Origin: Erysipelotrichales bacterium
Lineage (GTDB): Bacteria; Bacillota_I; Bacilli_A; RF39; UBA660
NCBI GenBank assembly: GCA_022508565.1
Contig: JAFLUY010000001.1
Coordinates: 124,001 to 188,000 of the forward strand
DNA length: 64,000 nucleotides
Reading direction: 5' to 3'
Shown here in pieces: positions 18,692-26,245 of the stretch. Within the stretch, counting starts at the first letter, position 1; the number at the start of each line of letters is the position of its first letter. A program made the translations under genes and the position numbers. The notes below the pieces were generated by a model. That model worked only from the letters and a program-made list of their open reading frames with translations. It was not told the DNA's origin and did no database searches.

Positions 18692-19009
18692 GTGAAACAT
18701 ATTATGCATTTAGATAATAGACCATTTAATCTTATTAAAGAGGGTATTAAAACAATAGAACTAAGATTATACGATGAAAAAAGGAGACAATTTAAAGAAA
18801 GAGATATAATTGAAATTATAAATAGGAATACAACTGAAAAAATATTGGTTGAAATTGAAAAACTATATGTATTTGATAATTTTAAAGAATTATATAATGA
18901 GTTAGATGAAGACTTGATAGTATATAATATAAAAGAAATGGAAGAATTTTATTCAAAAGAAGAACAAAGTGAACTTGGTGTAATAGGAATAAAAATTAAA
19001 AGAATATAG
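18692..19009 (+). CDS. ASCH-domain protein
   Basis: 105 residues, PUA-like ASCH fold. The N-terminal pattern HIMHLDNRPFNLIKEGIKTIELRLYDEKRR, split here as LDNRPFNLIKEGIKTIELRL, is diagnostic: ASCH proteins begin with 'x-L-x-PF-x-I-x-G-x-K-T-x-E-x-R'. The C-terminus ends with LGVIGIKIKRI, the closing strand. ASCH proteins are thought to bind RNA or modified nucleosides, and some have N4-acetylcytidine amidohydrolase activity; the role here is unproven. Start is GTG 18692 following GAGGTGA; an ATG at 18671 would give a poor leader. It probably reads on from lepB, as no terminator separates them. Confidence 0.85.
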   Translation: MKHIMHLDNRPFNLIKEGIKTIELRLYDEKRRQFKERDIIEIINRNTTEKILVEIEKLYVFDNFKELYNELDEDLIVYNIKEMEEFYSKEEQSELGVIGIKIKRI

Positions 19010-19037
19010 CGATATATTAGGAAAAGGTGGCTTTTTT

Positions 19038-19643
19038 ATGAAAAATAATTATATAATAATCGGAGATAGTCTTGTATATGGTATTGGTGGCTACAAACAA
19101 AACGGCTGGGTGTCTATGTTTAAAAATAAATTGCTAAATGATAATCAAACAAAATATTTAAATGACCATGTTCATTGTATAGGCTTTCCTGGTGCTACAA
19201 GTAAAGATATTGCACAGAAAATAAAATCAATTATAGAAACATATTATTTTAATGAAGTAAATAATATTTTTATTATTTCTGTAGGTGTAAACGATACACA
19301 AACAAGTGATGGAAAACAAAAAAATAGTATAGACGAATATCAAGACAATATATATAAAATAATAAATGCTATTAGATTTAAACCAAATTCTAAACTTATT
19401 TTTATAGGATTAACAAAAATACAAGAGCAAAGTGGTTTATTTATGTGGAAAGATAATAAATTTTTTGACAATTCTATAATTGAAATTTATAATCAAAGAT
19501 TAATTGATATTTGTACTAGTAATGAGCTCGAATATATTTCTATGAAGGATTTGTTAGGTAAAACTGATTATGACGATGGATTACACCCTAATGATGGAGG
19601 CTATAAAAAAATTTTAGAAAGAATTATTGATTTACTTAAGTAA
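19038..19643 (+). CDS. SGNH/GDSL-type esterase
   Basis: 201 residues, cytoplasmic (no signal peptide). Block I IIGDSLVYGIGG (about 6-17) carries the nucleophilic Ser, block II Gly is in FPGATSKDI (about 50), block III Asn in SVGVNDTQTSD (about 82-92), and the catalytic Asp-His pair is in DDGLHPNDGG (about 179-188). All four family residues are present. Substrate unknown: members act on lysophospholipids, acyl esters or acetylated sugars. It follows the ASCH gene by 28 bases with an AAAAGGTGG site and ends at a terminator. Confidence 0.92.
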   Translation: MKNNYIIIGDSLVYGIGGYKQNGWVSMFKNKLLNDNQTKYLNDHVHCIGFPGATSKDIAQKIKSIIETYYFNEVNNIFIISVGVNDTQTSDGKQKNSIDEYQDNIYKIINAIRFKPNSKLIFIGLTKIQEQSGLFMWKDNKFFDNSIIEIYNQRLIDICTSNELEYISMKDLLGKTDYDDGLHPNDGGYKKILERIIDLLK

Positions 19644-19672
19644 AAAATATTAGATAGTAACAATTTAGTAAA

Positions 19673-19697
19673 AATAACATTAGAATGTTATTTTTTA
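19673..19697 (+). terminator. Terminator of the lepB-ASCH-SGNH unit
   Basis: Perfect 9-bp stem (AATAACATT / AATGTTATT) with a 2-base gap at the loop, followed by TTTTATTT. Confidence 0.8.
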
Positions 19698-19744
19698 TTT
19701 GCATTTTTTTTATAATTTGCTAAAATAACTATCTGTGATGAATT

Positions 19745-20770
19745 ATGACTGAAATTGAAAGAACAAATGAGTTTTTAGAACAATTAATTGATGCAGAAGA
19801 AATGATTTATAAGGGTGCAAAAGGATTAAATGACGGTATACCAATTGGAGAAGCCAAAAGACAAATATCAGGACTTGAGAAGAATATTAAGATAACAAAG
19901 ATTGAACCCATTGAATATCTTAACAATCCTTACCTTAAAAATATTGAAATTAAAGATTGGATTGTTGGCAATATTTATTTATCTTATGCTAATGTTTTTG
20001 AGGAGTATAAAACATATACCAATAATTCGCGTAAAAGAGATCCAAAATCTTTAACAACAATTTATGATTTATCATATTTTCCTAAAGATATTATTTTACC
20101 GGCGCTTGGTACAGTCTTCCCATATACTAAATGGATGGGTGTTGAACCAGGAGAAATAAATACATTTTCTTCATTTATCGAAGAGGCAAGTGGTAAAGTT
20201 TTATTAATGGGCTGTGGTCTTGGCTATGTTGCCTATATGTTATCACTTAAAGATAATGTCGATGAAGTTACTGTTATAGAATTAGACTCTGATGTTAAAG
20301 CTATGTTTGATATATACTTAAAGCCACAAATGAATAATAAGATTAATGTAGTTTTAGGAGATGCAATTAAATTCTTAGAAGAGGAAGATATATCATCGTA
20401 TCAATACTGCAGTGTCGATATTTGGCACGGTATAACTGAAATGTTCCCATTCTATTTAAAATGTTTAATACTAGAAGAAAAACATCCAAATACAAAATTT
20501 CATTATTGGCTAGAAGATGATTTACATGTAACAATAGAAAAAGGATGGATTAAATTAATAAAAAGACTCATAAATAATAAATTGACAGAGGGTAAACCTG
20601 AAATATTTGCCGATATTGCAAAGATGCAAAATATAGAAACAATTGAAGATGTTAAAAGATTTATGATGGAACCTAAGAAACCTATGATTAAAGAATGGGC
20701 TTTAAATAATCAAGAAATAGCATGTAATCCTGAATATTCAGTAAAATCATTGTATAGACATATGAAATAA
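19745..20770 (+). CDS. SAM-dependent methyltransferase-like protein
   Basis: 341 residues. An N-terminal helical region (1-125) precedes a class I methyltransferase/spermidine-synthase-type Rossmann core: KVLLMGCGLGYVAYMLSLK (about 150-168) is motif I, EVTVIELDSDVKAMFD (about 173-188) is motif II with the acidic residue for SAM or adenosine, and NVVLGDAIKFLEE (about 200-212) is motif III. The C-terminus (KPMIKEWALNNQEIACNPEY) is unassigned. Substrate unknown. It has weak upstream signals and its own region between two terminators. Confidence 0.75.
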   Translation: MTEIERTNEFLEQLIDAEEMIYKGAKGLNDGIPIGEAKRQISGLEKNIKITKIEPIEYLNNPYLKNIEIKDWIVGNIYLSYANVFEEYKTYTNNSRKRDPKSLTTIYDLSYFPKDIILPALGTVFPYTKWMGVEPGEINTFSSFIEEASGKVLLMGCGLGYVAYMLSLKDNVDEVTVIELDSDVKAMFDIYLKPQMNNKINVVLGDAIKFLEEEDISSYQYCSVDIWHGITEMFPFYLKCLILEEKHPNTKFHYWLEDDLHVTIEKGWIKLIKRLINNKLTEGKPEIFADIAKMQNIETIEDVKRFMMEPKKPMIKEWALNNQEIACNPEYSVKSLYRHMK

Positions 20771-20802
20771 ACGAAAAGATTTAATTACCAGATCTTTTTT
20801 TT

Positions 20803-20811
20803 TGTTATAAT
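20803..20811 (+). promoter_or_regulatory. Extended -10 promoter
   Basis: TGTTATAAT (TATAAT at 20806-20811), directly after a T-run that closes a weak hairpin (20774-20802) of the upstream gene; 32 bases before the next start. Confidence 0.6.
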
Positions 20812-20842
20812 GATGTTAGCAAACAATAAGGAAGTGAATATT

Positions 20843-21538
20843 ATGGAATATGTTTATCATGGTAGTAAGGTTCATGGTTTAAAGTCACTTACGCCACATG
20901 AATCAACACACGGAACATATGTATACGCTACAGCATGCAAAGAAATTGCTATTATAATGTCAAAAAGATGTGGCGATGACGCCACATATAGCTTAACTAC
21001 AAATAAAGATGGGAAACTTGATTTAGTTGAAAGATTACCTCATGCTTTTGCAAAAATGTTTTCCAATGCATTTTCTTTATACACATTAGATGCATCATCC
21101 TTTAAAAATATAAATACTGGTTTTAATGAGGTAGTATCAGAAGTAGAAGTTACAGTTATTAAGGAAGAAGAATATTCAAATTTAATGGATGCACTAAATA
21201 AATTGGTTGAGGATAACTTAATTAATATATATTATTATCCCAATAGACCCGATTACATTCCTGCTGATGATAGTGACTTAATTGATAAAATTAGAAATAC
21301 ATATATAGCTAAGATGCATAAACAATACACAACGAGACAACTTGCAAGATGGATTTTCTTACACCCTAATTTAGAAGCGGAATTTAGGAGCATTGCCGAT
21401 GAACAAGGTGTTGATGTTCCATCTTATGAAGAAATTAAAGATAGATTTGTTAGTGATCAAAAAGCAGCACCAGATCATGAAATGTATATTGATAATGCAC
21501 TAGAAATGTATGAATTACATAAACACAAAAGTTTATAA
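20843..21538 (+). CDS. Unknown protein with YHGS N-terminal motif
   Basis: 231 residues, soluble. It opens with YVYHGSKVHGLKSLTPHEST and then YVYATACKEIAIIM (about 30-43). Short proteins beginning 'x-YHGS-x-x-x-L-x-P-x-x-S-x-HG-x-x-VYAT' are known in Firmicutes and the pattern resembles an ADP-ribosyltransferase-like fold, but I see no confirmed catalytic set. The C-terminal third is helical (TTRQLARWIFLHPNLEAEFR). Start is ATG 20843 after AGGAAGTG; an upstream in-frame start at 20810 overlaps the promoter. Function not assigned. Confidence 0.75.
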   Translation: MEYVYHGSKVHGLKSLTPHESTHGTYVYATACKEIAIIMSKRCGDDATYSLTTNKDGKLDLVERLPHAFAKMFSNAFSLYTLDASSFKNINTGFNEVVSEVEVTVIKEEEYSNLMDALNKLVEDNLINIYYYPNRPDYIPADDSDLIDKIRNTYIAKMHKQYTTRQLARWIFLHPNLEAEFRSIADEQGVDVPSYEEIKDRFVSDQKAAPDHEMYIDNALEMYELHKHKSL

Positions 21539-21549
21539 AATTATATAAA

Positions 21550-21573
21550 AAAGACAAAAGATTGTCTTTTTTT
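21550..21573 (+). terminator. Rho-independent terminator
   Basis: 8-bp stem AAAGACAA / TTGTCTTT with loop AAGA, then TTTTATTTT. Confidence 0.85.
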
Positions 21574-21641
21574 ATTTTGCAAATCTCATTTTTTTCACTT
21601 TTCAATCATATATTAATTCATATAAGCAAGTGAGGCAATAC

Positions 21642-22136
21642 ATGGAAAAAGAAGAGAACTTAGTCAATAGTTTTAGAATAATAAATAGAAAAGATGAAAT
21701 TTTAAAAATAGAATTATTAGATGCAAATTCTGAAATTGTAGGAGTATTTCTGACACTTAATTGGTCATTTTTAACAGATGAACAAATAAAAAGAATTACT
21801 ACTTTCTTAAAATTTTATAATGGTTATTACCCGATAACAATTAGTAGAGAAGATATGGAAATTTTAGCTCACATAATTAAAGATGATGAAAATGTTTTCA
21901 CAATAGTGTTTAAAAATAATGACAATTTTGACTTTATTAGTATAGATAAAAACGTTCCTTATTCTAAAGGTATAAATAAAAAAGTAAGAAATTATTGTGA
22001 AATAAGGCCAAACATCTATATTTTAGTGCTTGAAGATAATACATATTTGCAATATAACATAGAAACTGATGAATTAATCACTGTAAATAAAGAAAAAGAA
22101 GCAAAAGGCGTAATCTATTCATTAAAGAATAATTGA
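21642..22136 (+). CDS. Unknown protein, 164 residues
   Basis: Not recognised. Soluble, beta-rich pattern with repeated two- to four-strand units (FRIINRKDEILKIELLDANS, ENVFTIVFKNNDNFDFISID, NIYILVLEDNTYLQYNIETD) separated by a helical segment (FLTDEQIKRITTFLKFYNGY). No signal peptide. ATG 21642 follows AGTGAGG. It lies just before the CotF-type pair but a gap of 68 bases with a possible separate promoter makes co-expression uncertain. Confidence 0.75.
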   Translation: MEKEENLVNSFRIINRKDEILKIELLDANSEIVGVFLTLNWSFLTDEQIKRITTFLKFYNGYYPITISREDMEILAHIIKDDENVFTIVFKNNDNFDFISIDKNVPYSKGINKKVRNYCEIRPNIYILVLEDNTYLQYNIETDELITVNKEKEAKGVIYSLKNN

Positions 22137-22204
22137 AATAAAAAATTTAAATATTCTTGTTTAAAAAAAATTATTTTACCCATATTAATAGTGGGAGGAA
22201 TTTT

Positions 22205-22396
22205 ATGACACAAAAAGAATTAACTTATTTAGAAGACGCTGTAAAACATGAAGAGAATATTGCATTAATCATTGAAGAATCAATTGAATTATTAGAAGAT
22301 GAAGAAATTATATCTTTTATGCAAGAGCAACAAGATGATCATGAATCATTGCATAAAAAATTAATGAAATTATTGGAGGAAAAGGCTAATGAATGA
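22205..22396 (+). CDS. Small coat-associated helical protein paired with CotF
   Basis: 63 residues, entirely helical and acidic (TQKELTYLEDAVKHEENIAL, then LLEDEEIISFMQEQQDDHES). This is the small helical partner commonly found directly before CotF-type coat genes in Firmicutes, with a ferritin-like helix pair. Start is ATG 22205 following GTGGGAGGA; the in-frame ATG at 22157 has no binding site. The next gene starts 8 bases before its stop, so the two are translationally coupled. Confidence 0.8.
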   Translation: MTQKELTYLEDAVKHEENIALIIEESIELLEDEEIISFMQEQQDDHESLHKKLMKLLEEKANE

Positions 22397-22637
22397 TAAA
22401 TTAATTATGGAAAACTATTTATTGATTCTTAAAAGTGATGTAGAAGTATTTGTTCATGGAACATTAGAAAGCTCTAATCCTGATGTAAGAAATACTCTAA
22501 AAAAAGGATTAGATATGATTATGCAAGCTCAAGCTGATACATATGACACAATGACTGAACATGGTTGGTATACAGTCAATAATGTAAAAGCTAATGTTAT
22601 AAATCAAACAATAAGTAATATTGAAAGCGGAAACTAA
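22389..22637 (+). CDS. CotF-family spore coat protein
   Basis: 82 residues. It matches the coat protein F family: KLIMENYLLILKSDVEVFVH (about 4-23), then SSNPDVRNTLKKGLDMIMQA (about 28-47), then QADTYDTMTEHGWYTVNNVKA (about 49-69, here abbreviated), where the 'xYDxMxxxGWY' block is diagnostic. CotF proteins are spore coat components of Bacillus; in Clostridia related small genes are common. The gene overlaps its upstream partner by 8 bases. It supports the view that the organism makes endospores. Exact location in the coat is not known from sequence. Confidence 0.88.
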   Translation: MNDKLIMENYLLILKSDVEVFVHGTLESSNPDVRNTLKKGLDMIMQAQADTYDTMTEHGWYTVNNVKANVINQTISNIESGN

Positions 22638-22665
22638 GATAAACAATTATGTTTATCTTTTTCTT
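22636..22665 (+). terminator. Terminator of the CotF pair
   Basis: Stem AAGATAAAC / GTTTATCTT with loop AATTAT, then TTTTCTTTTT. Confidence 0.85.
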
Positions 22666-22683
22666 TTTATTAAATAATAACTA

Positions 22684-22692
22684 TGTTATAAT
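22684..22692 (+). promoter_or_regulatory. Extended -10 promoter
   Basis: TGTTATAAT (TATAAT at 22687-22692), 70 bases before the PP-loop gene. Confidence 0.55.
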
Positions 22693-22761
22693 AAAAAACA
22701 TTAATAAAAAAGAAATCTATTATTCTAAATAATATGTAAATTATGTACTAGGAGTTTATAA

Positions 22762-23949
22762 ATGGAAAAAGCGAAGTTGATAATTAAATATGATAATAAA
22801 TATATCATTGATAAAATTCATAATGAATTAAATTTTATAAATGTTCCTTTATATAACAGCAATAGTGACTTTAGTAACATAGATATTTTTATTACTTTAT
22901 TGTGTTTTGGATATATGAACAACAACCATGGTGCAACAAAAGGATTTAATTATTGTGATGGATTAAAAATATTTGAGCATTTTAATCCTGAGAATATAAG
23001 AGAAATAGATAAGAATACATTTTTTTATGATTTAGATAAATTATTAAATTATGATACTGAACTTAAAATTGTATGTGAAAGAAATTTAAAAAATTTACCG
23101 GGTAGTTTAGAAAGTTATGAATATGACGAGATACTTAGTATTGCTTGCAATAACAATTATAATGTATCCGAATCTTCAGATGATAGTATTCCACACGTTT
23201 TTGATTTTTCTATTTCAAGAGTTGATATGTCTTTACTTGAGTCTTTAAAACTTTTAAATATAAAAAGAACAGATAAAGATGTATTACTATTATATTCAGG
23301 TGGAAAAGATAGCACATTAAGTGCAGTTAGGCTTCGTAATGAAGGTTATAATATCTATTTTATTCATTTTGATAATGGAGCAATGAGAGATGCTGATAAA
23401 CCATATTTAACTTTTAAGAATAGTTTTGGTTTAAAAGATGGCTATTATTTTGACTATCGTTTTCATTCTTGTGATGTATCAAAAACATTTGACTATTTAT
23501 TTGAAAAATGGAAAAAAGAAAATGGTGATACTTTAGAACATGGAACAATGACTTCAGAAATTAGATGTTTAAGTTGCCGCATGGCAATGTATGTTGAAGC
23601 TTTATCAATCGCGAAAGCTTATGGATTTAAATACATAGCAGAAGGTGCGCGTATTAGTCAGAAATTCATGTTAGAACAAGAACAAATGACTAATCGCTTA
23701 AAAGAATTAGCCGCAATTTATGGAATAGAGTTGATCTTCCCCGTTTTAACTTTAGAAGATAACTTTGCTGAAAAAAATGAACTAATTGCTAATGGATTTT
23801 CATCTAAGGGATGGGAATCAAAATGTTTGCTTGGTAGAGAAGCTATGGATAAGAAACCAGAAGATGAGAAAATTATTCTAGATTATTATGATAATATCTT
23901 AAAACCAAAAGTATTAGGATTAGTTAATAATGAAAGATTTAAAGACTAA
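22762..23949 (+). CDS. PP-loop ATP-pyrophosphatase family protein
   Basis: 395 residues. The PP-loop YSGGKDSTLSAVRLR (about 178-192) binds ATP for adenylation of a carbonyl or carboxyl substrate. A CxxC pair lies in IRCLSCRMAMY (about 267-277), a placing seen in some RNA sulfur-transfer and queuosine-like enzymes. EGARISQKFM (about 293-302) and LIFPVLTLED follow. The N-terminal 140 residues are an extra domain that I do not recognise (FGYMNNNHGATKGFNYCDGL at about 50-69). Function could be tRNA thiolation, deazapurine or small-molecule amide chemistry; the sequence does not decide. It is monocistronic, with its own promoter and terminator. Confidence 0.8.
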   Translation: MEKAKLIIKYDNKYIIDKIHNELNFINVPLYNSNSDFSNIDIFITLLCFGYMNNNHGATKGFNYCDGLKIFEHFNPENIREIDKNTFFYDLDKLLNYDTELKIVCERNLKNLPGSLESYEYDEILSIACNNNYNVSESSDDSIPHVFDFSISRVDMSLLESLKLLNIKRTDKDVLLLYSGGKDSTLSAVRLRNEGYNIYFIHFDNGAMRDADKPYLTFKNSFGLKDGYYFDYRFHSCDVSKTFDYLFEKWKKENGDTLEHGTMTSEIRCLSCRMAMYVEALSIAKAYGFKYIAEGARISQKFMLEQEQMTNRLKELAAIYGIELIFPVLTLEDNFAEKNELIANGFSSKGWESKCLLGREAMDKKPEDEKIILDYYDNILKPKVLGLVNNERFKD

Positions 23950-23970
23950 TATTTAAATAAAATAGATACT

Positions 23971-23996
23971 CTAGTTACAAGTAGTAACTAGTTTTT
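23971..23996 (+). terminator. Terminator of the PP-loop gene
   Basis: 8-bp perfect stem CTAGTTAC / GTAACTAG with loop AAGTA, then TTTTTATT. Confidence 0.88.
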
Positions 23997-24041
23997 ATTA
24001 TGACTACAAAGTACTTAATATTAACTTTTATAACTTAAATA

Positions 24042-24050
24042 TGTTATAAT
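24042..24050 (+). promoter_or_regulatory. Extended -10 promoter
   Basis: TGTTATAAT (TATAAT at 24045-24050), 66 bases before the HAD-type gene; heads the possible unit with rbgA and rnhB. Confidence 0.55.
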
Positions 24051-24115
24051 TTGTATATAAATTATTAATATAATTTTTAATAATTGAATCGTAAGTATAA
24101 GAGTAGGTGCCTAAA

Positions 24116-24715
24116 ATGAGAATAGGAATTGATATTGACGGAGTACTTGTGGACATAGAATCTTTTGAATTAGATTATTTTAGTAAGTACTATTTTATGG
24201 AATATAATAAAGTAATTAAGAACCCAAAAGGCTATGGCTCATTTCATATTTTTAATGGATCACCAATACAAGACCGCAAACTATGGAGTAAATTAATCCA
24301 TCTCTATATAAAAGAAGTTCCGAGGAGATTTGCCAGTGAAGTTATCAAAAAACTGAGGGAAGACGGAAATGAAATATATGTAATTACCAATAGAAGTGCT
24401 AATCTTTCTTATGTAGATGATATTAATAGAAAACAAATGGAAGATATTGTAATAAAGTGGCTGAAAAAGTATAACATTGCGTATGATAAGATTTTGTTTA
24501 CACATACCAATAAATTAGATGTATGTAAAAAAGAAAATATAGATATTATGATCGAGGATAAACCTTTAAATATTAATAAAATTTCCAGAAAAATACCCGT
24601 ATTATGTTTTGATGCCTTATATAATGAGAATTGTTGTGGAAAGAATATTTATAGAGTTTATTCGTGGTATGACATTTATGCAAAAATCGAAAAATTAAAA
24701 AATAGTAAATTATAA
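24116..24715 (+). CDS. HAD-superfamily nucleotidase-like protein
   Basis: 199 residues. Motif I IGIDIDGVLVDIE (about 3-15) has the nucleophile-plus-acid pair DxDG; motif II Thr in YVITNRS (about 88-94); motif III Lys near KLDVCKKENI; motif IV IDIMIEDKPLN (about 142-152). This set and length match the NT5C/YqfW-type 5'-nucleotidase group. A dephosphorylation of nucleotides or similar phosphate esters is likely; substrate unproven. ATG 24116 follows AGGTG; GTG 24107 is inside that site. It is 16 bases before rbgA. Confidence 0.85.
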   Translation: MRIGIDIDGVLVDIESFELDYFSKYYFMEYNKVIKNPKGYGSFHIFNGSPIQDRKLWSKLIHLYIKEVPRRFASEVIKKLREDGNEIYVITNRSANLSYVDDINRKQMEDIVIKWLKKYNIAYDKILFTHTNKLDVCKKENIDIMIEDKPLNINKISRKIPVLCFDALYNENCCGKNIYRVYSWYDIYAKIEKLKNSKL

Positions 24716-24731
24716 GTAGGAAGTGATTCTA

Positions 24732-25592
24732 ATGAACGAAAATAAAACAAACATCAACTGGTACCCGGGTCATATGGCCAAAACAAAAAAACAAATCAAT
24801 GAGTTATTACCACTTATTGATATTGTTTATGAACTTATAGACGCAAGAATACCGTCATCAAGTAGAATTGATGATATAGATACAATTATAAAAAATAAAC
24901 CAAGAATAATTATTATGACTAAGGCCGATCTTTGTGATCTATCTGAAACCAAAAAATGGGTTAAAAAATATGAAGATATGGGACATAAAGTAATACTAAC
25001 AAATCTTCAAGATAATTTTGATTATAAACCCATCATGAATGCTACTAATGAGATCGCTGATGAAATAAATAACAAAAGAAAAGAAAAAGGTTTAAAACCA
25101 AAAGAATTAAAAGCTTTAGTAGTTGGTATACCAAATGTTGGAAAATCAACATTCATAAATCGTATGGCTGGAAAAAAAGTTGCAAATGTTGGCAATAGAC
25201 CAGGTATAACAACTAACTTAGTTTGGTTAAAAACAAAACTTAATATATTGCTTTTAGATACTCCAGGTATCCTTTGGCCAAAATTTTCAAATGATGAAAT
25301 AGCACTTAATTTGGCTTCCTTCCAAGCTATTAGAAGTGAAGTGTTAAATATAGATGAAGTTGCTATTCACATATTAAATAAACTTAATAAATATTATCCT
25401 GAAATATTAAAATCAAGATATAATTTAGATACAATTGATAATGATGATATAGTATCTGCATATGATATTATAGGTAAAAAAATTGGAGCCATTATTAAGG
25501 GCGGAGAAATTGATTATGATCGTGTTAGTAACGCGATCCTTAATGATATAAAAGATGAATTAGTTAAAAATATCACTTTTGATAGATACTAA
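24732..25592 (+). CDS. rbgA: Ribosome biogenesis GTPase RbgA (YlqF)
   Basis: Circularly permuted GTPase needed for late 50S assembly. 286 residues. Order of G motifs is permuted as expected: G4 MTKADL (about 60), then G1 GIPNVGKSTFINR (about 135), G2 region GNRPGITT, and G3 LLDTPGILWP (about 175). The N-terminal INWYPGHMAKTKKQI is the family signature. ATG 24732 is placed six bases after AGGAAGTGA; GTG 24723 is in the binding site. Next to rnhB (20 bases), as in Bacillus ylqF-rnhB. Confidence 0.98.
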   Translation: MNENKTNINWYPGHMAKTKKQINELLPLIDIVYELIDARIPSSSRIDDIDTIIKNKPRIIIMTKADLCDLSETKKWVKKYEDMGHKVILTNLQDNFDYKPIMNATNEIADEINNKRKEKGLKPKELKALVVGIPNVGKSTFINRMAGKKVANVGNRPGITTNLVWLKTKLNILLLDTPGILWPKFSNDEIALNLASFQAIRSEVLNIDEVAIHILNKLNKYYPEILKSRYNLDTIDNDDIVSAYDIIGKKIGAIIKGGEIDYDRVSNAILNDIKDELVKNITFDRY

Positions 25593-25612
25593 AGTAAGAA
25601 AGAAGTAACAAT

Positions 25613-26245
25613 ATGAATGATTTACTAGAATATGAGCGTGTTTTATATAATAAAGGAATAAATTTAATTGCTGGAGTTGATGAAGTAGGTAGAGGTCCTT
25701 TATGTGGGCCTGTTGTTGCTTGTGCTTGTATACTTCCAGAAAACTATTTTCTTGAAGGTTTAAATGATTCTAAAAAAGTATCTGAGAAAAAAAGAGAAAA
25801 ACTATATGAAATATTAATTAATGATGCTGTTAGTTACGGACTTGGAATAGTTTCTCCAAGAAGAATAGATGAAATAAATATCTTAGAAGCATCAAAAGAA
25901 GCTATGAAGGAAGCAATTAATAATTTAAATACTAAGCCTGAGCATGTTTTAATAGATGCGGTTAAATTAGATATTGATATTCCATCTACATCTATAATAA
26001 AAGGGGACGCAAAATCAGCATCAATTGCTGCAGCATCAATTATAGCTAAAGTTACAAGAGATAGAATGATGATAGAACTTGATAAAAAGTACCCAGAATA
26101 CGGCTATGCAAAGCATAAAGGCTACGGAACTAAAGCTCATATAGAAGCAGTAAAAAAATATGGAGTAAACGAACTTTATAGATTTACTTTTGCTCCAATT
26201 AGTGATTTAATTAATAGTAGTGAAGAATTGGTGGTAAAGAAATGA
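25613..26245 (+). CDS. rnhB: Ribonuclease HII
   Basis: Cuts RNA in RNA-DNA hybrids and single ribonucleotides in DNA. 210 residues. Active-site residues: Asp and Glu in IAGVDEVGRGPLCGPV (about 20-35), Asp in HVLIDAVKLD (about 112-121), Asp in ASIIAKVTRDRMM (about 143-155). It follows rbgA and overlaps the next start by 4 bases (ATGA), so translation is coupled. Confidence 0.97.
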   Translation: MNDLLEYERVLYNKGINLIAGVDEVGRGPLCGPVVACACILPENYFLEGLNDSKKVSEKKREKLYEILINDAVSYGLGIVSPRRIDEINILEASKEAMKEAINNLNTKPEHVLIDAVKLDIDIPSTSIIKGDAKSASIAAASIIAKVTRDRMMIELDKKYPEYGYAKHKGYGTKAHIEAVKKYGVNELYRFTFAPISDLINSSEELVVKK

